Source: Promethearchaeota archaeon
GTDB taxonomy: Archaea; Asgardarchaeota; Lokiarchaeia; Sigyniarchaeales; SOKP01
DNA: 64,000 nucleotides
Assembly (NCBI GenBank): GCA_019057795.1
Contig: JAHLWS010000070.1
Coordinates: 124,001-188,000, forward strand
Direction of reading: 5' to 3'
Part shown: positions 9,301 to 16,675 of the stretch, piece by piece
How the letters are laid out: every line of letters begins with the position of its first letter
How positions within the stretch are numbered: position 1 is the stretch's first letter
Notes under the pieces: model-generated
The model's database searches: none
What the model was told of the DNA's origin: nothing
Seen by the model: the letters and a program-made list of their open reading frames with translations, nothing else
Program-made: the position numbers and the translations under genes

Positions 9301-9678
9301 CATCTTGTTGCAGACAAACTTCACGCAAGAGCAAGGGGGCCAGTTCAAATTCTAACTAGACAACCAACAGAAGGAAGAGCAAGAGAAGGAGGTTTACGAT
9401 TCGGCGAGATGGAACGAGATTGCTTAGTGGGTCATGGGTCCGCTTTATTATTAAAGGAAAGATTGCTTGATGAGTCTGATAGAACTGTAATTTTAGTTTG
9501 TGAGAAATGTGGGCTTTTAGCAGTTTACGATCGAAACAAAGATAAAAGATATTGTCCTATATGTGGACAAGGAACTGTAATATCAAAAGTAGTATGTTCT
9601 TATGCTTTTAAACTGCTACTCCAAGAAATGATGAGTTTAGGACTTGCGCCACGTCTAAAATTAAAAGAAAAAATTTAA
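6307..9678 (+). CDS. rpoB: DNA-directed RNA polymerase subunit B, full length
   Basis: 1123 residues in one frame, starting at TTG 6307. It contains the expected blocks: [64 protein letters not shown], the [15 protein letters not shown] active-site block and [17 protein letters not shown]. A C-terminal zinc site CEKCG...CPICG is present. The subunit is not split into B' and B'' as in some methanogens and halophiles. The usual next genes rpoA' and rpoA'' are absent; a minus-strand membrane-protein gene follows, so the conserved operon ends here. Confidence 0.98.
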   Translation: [1123 protein letters not shown]

Positions 9679-9761
9679 GCAAATTATCTCATTTTTACTC
9701 TATTTACTATAATTTATCAATTAAATAACCAAACTTCAATTGTAAAATAAAAAAAATAGAT

Positions 9762-10181
9762 TTAAAGGCCAAATCCTAGGAATCCATAAAGCTCTGGTAT
9801 CATAGTATAGAGAAGAAACAAGAAAAACAATGTTAGTAAAGATATCCATACAGCTTGATCCCAAGAAAGGTCGATTAAAAATTTTGTTAAAATCAAAATA
9901 ATTAGAAATCCAATGACAGGCGTTAATTGAGTTAAATAGTTTGAGCCACTAAAAGCTATTAAATTACCAATTGCTCCTAATACTGAATTTATTGCTCCCA
10001 GAATTATTGGTAATATTAAAACGCAAATAAAAGCTAAGAGAATAATTAAAAATTTTTTATCAGAAGCTTTAGTTTTAGAAACAATAAGCAAAACCGAGAT
10101 GTAAATGATTAACGCGACAATTACAGTTGCTAGTATTAACCATAAAATAAAGAATAAAGTGCTTTCCCATTGAAATAACAT
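9762..10181 (-). CDS. Small multi-pass membrane protein, unknown
   Basis: About 139 residues. ATG 10181 is preferred over the TTG two codons upstream because GGAG precedes it with ~8-nt spacing. Four hydrophobic segments are visible: LFFILWLILATVIVALIIY, FLIILLAFICVLILPIIL, LTPVIGFLIILILTKFL and WISLLTLFFLFLLYTMI. There are no catalytic motifs. It is convergent with rpoB. The gene next on the same strand also encodes a small membrane protein, so the pair may act together, but no function is recognised. Confidence 0.6.
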   Translation of the reverse strand: MLFQWESTLFFILWLILATVIVALIIYISVLLIVSKTKASDKKFLIILLAFICVLILPIILGAINSVLGAIGNLIAFSGSNYLTQLTPVIGFLIILILTKFLIDLSWDQAVWISLLTLFFLFLLYTMIPELYGFLGFGL

Positions 10182-10387
10182 TTTCAAAACTCCAATTTAA
10201 TTTTTAAGTTTGTTTAAAAAATAATTTATAAGAAAAAATTCTCCTTCTTTTATAAATGTTTATCATATTTACTATTGATTAACATTGAGATTAAACTAAT
10301 TTTAAAATTAGTAATATTATAAGGATTTATGGATAATTATATAAATCTGAAAAAAATTAGAATTAGGTGTTTTTGTTAACGGATTAA

Positions 10388-10615
10388 TTATATACCAAAC
10401 GATATAAGGAAGAAATGGAACGCGAAACCTAGAAATACAGCTGCAAAGCTTATTGAAAGGATCGAGAGTTTAATTGATAATTCCCTTCCATATCTTGTAT
10501 AAACTATTAAAATTGTTAAACTAACCAACCCAACTATTAGAAAAATCCACGCTAATATCCAAATAGTTAATGAAGGAACTTGAAAATCATTAATTTGAAG
10601 GAATGTAAACAACAT
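10388..10615 (-). CDS. Small two-helix membrane protein, unknown
   Basis: 75 residues from ATG 10615 (the frame also has a TTG one codon upstream). Two transmembrane helices are clear, IWILAWIFLIVGLVSLTILIVY and LSISFAAVFLGFAFHFFLI, separated by a short basic loop TRYGREL. No signal or catalytic residues are seen. It is probably a real small gene given regular codon use, but no family is recognised. Confidence 0.5.
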   Translation of the reverse strand: MLFTFLQINDFQVPSLTIWILAWIFLIVGLVSLTILIVYTRYGRELSIKLSILSISFAAVFLGFAFHFFLISFGI

Positions 10616-10816
10616 CAATAATCGCTAAATATTTTTATGATTTAAATTATATGTTATCTTTTATTTTTTTTTAACTTTATTAATGTTCTCAAGAATAGCA
10701 TCTTTTGACTTAATTTTAGTCACTTCTTATTAAATAAATTAAAATTTAAAGTTATATTCTATATATATTATCATTATTTAGATCTATATAATTAAAGGAA
10801 AATTAATGAGATAAAA

Positions 10817-11599
10817 ATGCATTTTTTAAGTAGATTAATTGAAAACCCAATTTTAGAGGATCCTGCAAAAAATCATATGAACATTCATAGACATTTCTAC
10901 AGGTATTCTAAAGGAGATTTTATTGGTCCCGCATTAAAAATCACTAAAACTAAAGCAAAAATAACTTTGAAAGGAACTCATGAATATGAAGATTTAATTT
11001 CAGAAATTATCGCAAAAACTATTTCGGATCCAAAAAAAGGTTTTGAAGTGGAAGGAACACTAATTACTGGCATGGATTTATCAGAGGCCATCACGGATTT
11101 AGGGTTAAATTGGATTTTAAAAAAATCTACGGGTAAAACAAAGAATTACAAAGCAGATATTGTTGATCAAATTAACAAAAATCAGTTACTCCAAGCAATT
11201 AATGTATTTCGAGAAAATAGTTATTTGTTACTCTCCTTTATTATTAACCCAACCAGTAAAGTCACAACCAAAAAAAAGATACCACAGCCATCTAAAAAAA
11301 AGGCTGAAGATGATGATTTAGGTAAAAGAATACAGTTTTGTACTGGAATTATGAGTAATACAGATGCAAATATTAAGATGGTTTTAGATTTAGTTGCTTC
11401 TGATTTTAAAACGGACGTTCCTAATAACTGGAAAACTATTATTTTGCTCAATAACTACAACATAACTGAGATTGTTATTCCAAAAAACATCAAGGACTCT
11501 CGCTTATTAAGGATTATGGCCATTAGGAAAGGGAAAATGTATCGATCAATTAATATAGATGGCGAACTAATAGAAAAACAGTATTCAATCTTTGTTTAA
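10817..11599 (+). CDS. Conserved-looking hypothetical protein, 260 aa
   Basis: A soluble protein starting MHFLSRLIENPILEDPAKNHMNIHRHFYRYSKGDF. An alpha/beta N-terminal part (residues 1-125) is followed by a Lys/Pro-rich linker (~150-165, TTKKKIPQPSKKK). A C-terminal part follows (LGKRIQFCTGIMSNTDANIKMVLDLVASDF). No cofactor motif or zinc site is seen. It lies 102 bp upstream of the TFE gene on the same strand. I do not recognise a family; the positively charged linker would fit nucleic-acid contact, which is only inference. Confidence 0.65.
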   Translation: MHFLSRLIENPILEDPAKNHMNIHRHFYRYSKGDFIGPALKITKTKAKITLKGTHEYEDLISEIIAKTISDPKKGFEVEGTLITGMDLSEAITDLGLNWILKKSTGKTKNYKADIVDQINKNQLLQAINVFRENSYLLLSFIINPTSKVTTKKKIPQPSKKKAEDDDLGKRIQFCTGIMSNTDANIKMVLDLVASDFKTDVPNNWKTIILLNNYNITEIVIPKNIKDSRLLRIMAIRKGKMYRSINIDGELIEKQYSIFV

Positions 11600-11701
11600 T
11601 TTTTTTGAAGTTAAATTCCATCATTTAAAAATTCAAAAAATTTAATTTTTAAAAAGGTTTATGTAAATTATTAATAGAAAAAATATGGAATATTACGTAC
11701 T

Positions 11702-12283
11702 ATGAAGGAATTAAATCCTTTGTTAAGATCGTTTTTATATATAATAGGTGGAGATATTGCCACAGAAGTAGGAATTCAATTATTGAACTCGGAAAACCAA
11801 GATATAACTGATGAAGATATAACAGAAAGTATTAAAGAACGAATTAAAAGTGGAGACTATAAAATAGATATTGACCCAGATGACACTGTTATTTTAAAAT
11901 TAAATACAGTAAGAAAAACATTATACATATTATATAGTGCAAAATTAGCTCAATTTAGAAGAATACGTGATAAGTCTACAGGTTGGTTTATATATTACTG
12001 GTGGCATCAATTTGATTTGTTGGAAGAAATCTTAATGGAAAAAAAGAGATTAGTAGAAAGAAAGTTAAGAGAAAGGTTAGAATTTGAAGAAAATAACTAT
12101 TTTTTTATATGTAAGAAGTGTCAAAATTCAATTATTAAGTATAATTTTGACATGGCATTTGAATTGAATTTCAGATGTCCAAATTGTGGAGATCCATTAG
12201 AAGCTCAAGATAATCAAAATTTTATTCAGTTTTTAAAAGAAAAAATAGTTTCAATTGAAAATGCTGATTTATCAATTGACTAA
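11702..12283 (+). CDS. tfe: Transcription factor E (TFIIE-alpha homologue)
   Basis: 193 residues. The N-terminal ~90 residues are a winged-helix domain (EDITESIKERIKSGDYKIDIDPDDTVILKLNTVRKTLYILYSAKLAQFRRIRDKSTGWFIYYWW). The DKSTGWFIYYW segment is diagnostic of archaeal TFE. A coiled segment (LLEEILMEKKRLVERKLRERLEFE) leads to a C4 zinc ribbon CKKC...CPNC. TFE stabilises the open promoter complex with RNA polymerase. Length and domain order match archaeal TFE. The partner TFIIE-beta is not seen here. Confidence 0.93.
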   Translation: MKELNPLLRSFLYIIGGDIATEVGIQLLNSENQDITDEDITESIKERIKSGDYKIDIDPDDTVILKLNTVRKTLYILYSAKLAQFRRIRDKSTGWFIYYWWHQFDLLEEILMEKKRLVERKLRERLEFEENNYFFICKKCQNSIIKYNFDMAFELNFRCPNCGDPLEAQDNQNFIQFLKEKIVSIENADLSID

Positions 12284-12364
12284 GAAATTTAATTACTTCT
12301 TAATTTTGCACCAAAAAAGAATAACTTCTAAAAGAATTATCTAAATTTCCAAGGCGTTTAAACA

Positions 12365-12901
12365 TTAATCTTTCTTTTTTGTAATAAAAGCAATATCACC
12401 AAGAGAGGAACCATGAGATTTTTTCATATACTTGCTTTGTTTGGCACTTGGTTCAATTTCATCTATTTTTTTAAGAAGTGTAATATTGTAGACTTTTTCT
12501 ATTTTTCTTGCCAATTTTATAGTTGGTTCAACTTTTCCGGCTTCAATTCTTCTTAATAAAGAAGGTTTCTCGTTTAATTTTTGAGCAAATTGATCTTGGT
12601 TAAATCCGCGGGAATTTCGAGCGTTTCTAATTCTTTTCGCGTAATCATGAACAATTTCAATATTTTCATCGCCATCTCTTTTAGGCAAAAATTTTTTCAC
12701 GGGTCTCTTAAGTTTAACATATGTCTGCTGTTGAGAATAGGATATTTTAGGTTCATTCCTGATTTTTTTGCCATATTGGGCACAACTTTGACACACAGTA
12801 ATTTTTGCTTCTTCTATTAAAACTTTTTGTCCTTTTCCCCATATTTTACCTCCACATATGGGGCATTCCTTATCAAATTGATTCGATCCTTTTTTTGACA
12901 T
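12365..12901 (-). CDS. mbf1: Multiprotein bridging factor 1 homologue (zinc ribbon plus HTH)
   Basis: 178 residues. The N-terminal zinc site is CPICGGKIWGKGQKVLIEEAK followed by TVCQSCAQYGK. A linker follows, then an XRE-type HTH (IVHDYAKRIRNARNSRGFNQDQFAQKLNEKPSLLRRIEAGKVEPTIKLARKIEK). This is the archaeal MBF1 arrangement. MBF1 links regulators to the basal machinery and associates with ribosomes in archaea and eukaryotes. It is convergent with tfe. The C-terminal tail SLGDIAFITKKKD is the conserved archaeal ending. Confidence 0.93.
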   Translation of the reverse strand: MSKKGSNQFDKECPICGGKIWGKGQKVLIEEAKITVCQSCAQYGKKIRNEPKISYSQQQTYVKLKRPVKKFLPKRDGDENIEIVHDYAKRIRNARNSRGFNQDQFAQKLNEKPSLLRRIEAGKVEPTIKLARKIEKVYNITLLKKIDEIEPSAKQSKYMKKSHGSSLGDIAFITKKKD

Positions 12902-13144
12902 AATACAATCTTATATACAATAATTTCTAAGGAAAAGTACTATATATAATGAATTGGATGTAGAACTCTTAAAATTTTCTGTTTAAAGCTAAAAATCGTT
13001 ATAAAATATAACCAATAAATTTTTTAGAAATCGATATTTTTATCATATGAGTGTATTACCTTAAATTTAAATGAATAAATTGTTATTAATAAATTAGAAA
13101 ATTTACTTGAAATTTAAATAAATAAAAGATGGGGTATTTTCTTT

Positions 13145-14353
13145 TTGACTACAACCAAAGAAAGGAGAAAAAAGGAAGAAACTAAAGATGAAGAGTATTT
13201 AATTACTTATACAAGGCACCTGGAAAAGAGATTAAGAAATTTAGAGACTGAAAAACAGTTGTTAGATGCTGAACGTCTAAGATTGGAACAAGAACTACAT
13301 AGTTTAAGAAATGAAATTGATCGGTTAAGAGAACCTCCTTTAGTATCTGCTACTGTAATTGACATGTTAGATGAAACAGGTAAAGTTATTGTAAAAAGCT
13401 CTACTGGCCCTAGTTTCGTTGTTAACCCTAGTAGGAAGGTTAAAAACGAAAATCTAGCTCCAGGAATGAGAGTTGCTCTAAACCAGAGAACTTTCGCAAT
13501 AATGGAAATCTTACCAACAAAATTAGATCCTTTTGTAAAAGGAATGGAAGTTATCGATACAATTCCCAATATTAGTTACGAAGATGTCGGTGGTTTAGAT
13601 GAACAAATACTAGAAGTAAGAGAAACAGTTGAATTACCTCTGTTAAAACCAGAATTGTTTAAAAGAATAGGGATTGATCCGCCTAACGGTGTTTTACTTT
13701 TTGGACCTCCAGGGACCGGTAAAACATTAGTTGCGAAAGCGGTTGCTCATGAAACAAGCGCTACATTCATTAGAATAATAGGATCGGAGTTAGTTCAAAA
13801 GTTTATTGGTGAAGGTGCTCGTTTGGTCAGAGAGATATTTAATTTAGCAAAACAAAAAGCCCCCACTATATTATTTATAGATGAATTAGATGCTATCGGG
13901 TCTCAAAGATTAAAAATTGCTACATCTGGCGATAGAGAAGTACAAAGGACTTTAATGCAATTATTAAGTGAATTAGATGGTTTTGAAGAAAGAGGAGATG
14001 TAAAAATAATTGGCGCAACAAATAGAATTGACATTTTAGATCCGGCTTTATTAAGACCAGGTAGATTTGACAGAATGATTGATTTTCCAATGCCAAATGG
14101 GGAAGCTAGAACTTCAATCTTTAAAATCCATACAAGAAATTTAAGAATTGATGGAGTATTAAACTTTAAAAAGTTGGTTGAGTTAACTGAAGGAGCGACG
14201 GGTGCAGACATAAAAGCAATCTGCACTGAAGCTGGAATGTTTGCAATAAGAAAAGAAGCTGAAGCAATTGTTAAAAACGATTTTATTGAAGCAATAAATA
14301 AAGTTATGAATAAAATGAAAGATAAAGCTATTGAATCTAAGTTATATTCTTAA
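13145..14353 (+). CDS. pan: Proteasome-activating nucleotidase (PAN/Rpt-like AAA ATPase)
   Basis: 402 residues from TTG 13145. An N-terminal coiled coil (~15-65, TRHLEKRLRNLETEKQLLDAERLRLEQEL) is followed by an OB domain. The AAA module has Walker A GPPGTGKT, Walker B ILFIDELDAIG, sensor-1 GATNR and arginine fingers in LLRPGRFDR. The protein ends KLYS, a hydrophobic-Tyr-X tail of the type that docks in the 20S alpha-ring pockets and opens the gate. It unfolds substrates for the archaeal proteasome. The PAC2-family gene at 60692 is the other proteasome-related gene in the window. Confidence 0.96.
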   Translation: MTTTKERRKKEETKDEEYLITYTRHLEKRLRNLETEKQLLDAERLRLEQELHSLRNEIDRLREPPLVSATVIDMLDETGKVIVKSSTGPSFVVNPSRKVKNENLAPGMRVALNQRTFAIMEILPTKLDPFVKGMEVIDTIPNISYEDVGGLDEQILEVRETVELPLLKPELFKRIGIDPPNGVLLFGPPGTGKTLVAKAVAHETSATFIRIIGSELVQKFIGEGARLVREIFNLAKQKAPTILFIDELDAIGSQRLKIATSGDREVQRTLMQLLSELDGFEERGDVKIIGATNRIDILDPALLRPGRFDRMIDFPMPNGEARTSIFKIHTRNLRIDGVLNFKKLVELTEGATGADIKAICTEAGMFAIRKEAEAIVKNDFIEAINKVMNKMKDKAIESKLYS

Positions 14354-14426
14354 TCTTCCTTTTTACAAACATATTAAATATTAATAACTTTATTTTTATG
14401 TAAATAGTTGTAGTAATTAATTTAAA

Positions 14427-14918
14427 ATGGAAAACAAACTATTCTTTGCTTTAAGAAAAGTAAAGGCTATTTCTGATTACCAATTTGGACAAACAGTAAC
14501 AAATATTCTATTTGAAAATGATAATAATATCCATATTGAATTTTCTAAAAAGACGGATAAAATAAAGCATATATATTACGATGAGAAACTTTTGCTAAAT
14601 TTGAGACCAACTAATGGATTCTTTACATTAAGTTTATTTGCAGCTAATAAAATAATTAAAAACATTTCAACACCGAGATTGAGAGCAGTCGTGTTGAATG
14701 ACATATCTGACTTTATTAAAAAAGGTCGTAACGTGTTTTGTAAACATGTTTTGGATATAGACGATAATTTAAGACCCTTAGATGAGATTATTGTTGTTAA
14801 TCAAAAGAATAACCTTTTAGCAATTGGAAAACTAGCGATCCCCATCCCTTATGTTCGAAGTTTTAAAACTGGAATCGCAATAAAAGTTCGGAAAGGAATC
14901 GATAAATCAAAATTATAA
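14427..14918 (+). CDS. PUA-domain RNA-binding protein
   Basis: 163 residues. The C-terminal ~80 residues (TPRLRAVVLNDISDFIKKGRNVFCKHVLDIDDNLRPLDEIIVVNQKNNLLAIGKLAIP) form a PUA domain. The N-terminal half resembles the pre-PUA domain of archaeal proteins with this architecture. It lies 50 bp upstream of the NAC gene, an arrangement I associate with archaea generally, and suggests a ribosome or tRNA-linked role. No catalytic residues are seen. Confidence 0.8.
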   Translation: MENKLFFALRKVKAISDYQFGQTVTNILFENDNNIHIEFSKKTDKIKHIYYDEKLLLNLRPTNGFFTLSLFAANKIIKNISTPRLRAVVLNDISDFIKKGRNVFCKHVLDIDDNLRPLDEIIVVNQKNNLLAIGKLAIPIPYVRSFKTGIAIKVRKGIDKSKL

Positions 14919-14968
14919 GCCTTAATAAATTTTAATAATATATATAGTTAGGAGTTATTGAGAAAAAA

Positions 14969-15448
14969 ATGGTAAAATTACCAAAAGAGATGCAAAAAAG
15001 AGAAAACAGCAAACCTAAGCGCCCTCAAGCAACAAAAAAGAGAGAAGGGCAACAAATTGCTTCAAGACAAATGCGTCGCCGAATGCAACAGCAAGGAGTT
15101 GAAATGGATCAAATTAACGCTACTCGAGTAATAATAGAAGGAGTAGAAAAGACGCTCATAATTGATCAACCAGAGGTTGTTTTATTGAAGCAAATGGGAC
15201 AAGAAATCTATCAAATAATTGGTGAAGCACAAGAGTATTCTCCAGGGGATATTTTAATTGGAGAAAAGGAAGATGTTGAGACTACGGAACTTGTTGAAGA
15301 ATCTGAAACAAAACCAATTATTACTGAAAATGATATAATGCTAGTAGCAGCTCAAGCAAATGTCAATAAAGAAGAGGCGAACGCAGCATTAATTGATAGT
15401 GAAGGAGATATAGCAAAAGCTATTTTATTTCTGAAAAATAGACCTTAA
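14969..15448 (+). CDS. nac: Nascent polypeptide-associated complex protein (alpha-NAC homologue)
   Basis: 159 residues with GGAG upstream of the ATG. A basic N-terminus (PKRPQATKKREGQQIASRQMRRRMQQQGVEM) is the likely ribosome-binding region. It is followed by the NAC domain (DQINATRVIIEGVEKTLIIDQPEVVLLKQMGQEIYQIIGEAQE). A C-terminal UBA domain begins ENDIMLVAAQANVNKEEANAAL and ends SEGDIAKAILFLKN. Archaeal NAC is a homodimeric ribosome-exit chaperone. It is cotranscribed with the PUA gene. Confidence 0.95.
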   Translation: MVKLPKEMQKRENSKPKRPQATKKREGQQIASRQMRRRMQQQGVEMDQINATRVIIEGVEKTLIIDQPEVVLLKQMGQEIYQIIGEAQEYSPGDILIGEKEDVETTELVEESETKPIITENDIMLVAAQANVNKEEANAALIDSEGDIAKAILFLKNRP

Positions 15449-15533
15449 TTTACTATCAAATAAAATTAGTAAAAAAAAAGAATTAAGAATCATAAATCAT
15501 TCACTATTTTATAAACAATTTGGTAAGAATTAT

Positions 15534-15887
15534 ATGTCAAAAGTAAAGAAAAAACCTACTGGGCTACATGGAGGCTTATCCGAAGAAGAAGTAAAATTCG
15601 AAAAAATTATGCAATTTTCAGGTTGGATATTTTTAATCGCTCTAATTTTAGTAATGGGGGCGTTGATTATTTTCGATTCTGTATTAGGGTTAATTGAATT
15701 AGAATTAAATGCATCAACATTTACGTTAATTATTTTTTTCGGGACTAATTCTGCAATTAGTTTTGGATTAGCTACAAGAATTAAAAAAAATAGAGATCAA
15801 AAGAAGAAATTGTACTTTGATTGGTTAAAAGGCGAATTTCTATTTGGCATAATTGCTATTTTTGCTGTAGCTGTTTACCAATGGTAA
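15534..15887 (+). CDS. Small membrane protein, unknown
   Basis: 117 residues with three hydrophobic helices: IFLIALILVMGALIIF, TLIIFFGTNSAISFGLA and FLFGIIAIFAVAVYQW. A charged soluble N-terminus (MSKVKKKPTGLHGGLSEEEVKFEKI) precedes them. There are no recognised motifs. It follows the NAC gene after 85 bp and is convergent with the cupin gene. Confidence 0.55.
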   Translation: MSKVKKKPTGLHGGLSEEEVKFEKIMQFSGWIFLIALILVMGALIIFDSVLGLIELELNASTFTLIIFFGTNSAISFGLATRIKKNRDQKKKLYFDWLKGEFLFGIIAIFAVAVYQW

Positions 15888-15921
15888 TCATTTTTTATTA
15901 CATTTCGATTACCAACTATAT

Positions 15922-16251
15922 TTATTTATAATCTTCTCTTGCTGGACTAAATACATCTATAACATCCGTATCTTCCAAAATTATCGCCCCGTGTTTTTCG
16001 TTAGAATCAAAAACATAACTATCTCCTTCTTTTGCTATAAATTCTTCATTTTCAGTAATAAATTTTAATTTGCCCTTTAACACATATCCAATTTGATGTT
16101 CTTTATGTGAATGTAAGGGAATTTGTGAGCCCTTAATTAGATTAAAATGGCATAACATCATATTCTTGTTATAGGCTAAAGTTTTTCTATATATTCCGTG
16201 TAAATTTTCTACTGAATCAACAGAATTTTTGCTTACGAGGTTTTTTCTCAT
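15922..16251 (-). CDS. Small cupin-domain protein
   Basis: 109 residues forming one cupin barrel. Motif 1 is PLHSHKEHQIGYVLKGKLKF, with metal ligands HSH, a further His and a Glu-equivalent position replaced by Gln. Motif 2 is GDSYVFDSNEKHGAIIL with the second-motif His. The enzyme or sensor role of single-domain cupins cannot be read from sequence. No linked pathway gene is adjacent. Confidence 0.8.
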   Translation of the reverse strand: MRKNLVSKNSVDSVENLHGIYRKTLAYNKNMMLCHFNLIKGSQIPLHSHKEHQIGYVLKGKLKFITENEEFIAKEGDSYVFDSNEKHGAIILEDTDVIDVFSPAREDYK

Positions 16252-16675
16252 CTAAATAACACTTTTAATTTGATTTCATCGATTTTTTATTTAAATATAC
16301 TCATAGTCTTTAATTTTTAAATTTTATATATTCAATTGAAAATTACAAAATCAGTAAAGACGACATTAATTTATTTAAGGATAAAATAACGAGATTAAAT
16401 ATGGTTCTTTCGAATTTTTCTGAAAAAGTATGGTGTTTTCTGCGGTTTAGTTAACTGGTGTTTTAAATTTCAAATCAAGAGTTAATAAATTAAGTTTATA
16501 TTAGAAAAAAAAATACATTTTTATATCAAAAGAGGTAAAATATAAACGATAACAAATAATTATTAAGGGTATTGTTTCAGTTCATGGTGCCGACAAAAAC
16601 ATTTAGTTTTTAACCTGATAGTATACCTTTATCTCTTATTAGAATATTATAAATTAAAATTTGTGATGGATTGCT
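16252..16675. other. 424-bp intergenic region, nothing assigned
   Basis: AT-rich DNA between the divergent cupin and nrdD genes. Only very short reading frames are present and no tRNA-like or strongly paired element was found by eye. It presumably holds the promoters of both genes; several TATA-like stretches occur and none can be preferred. Confidence 0.4.
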
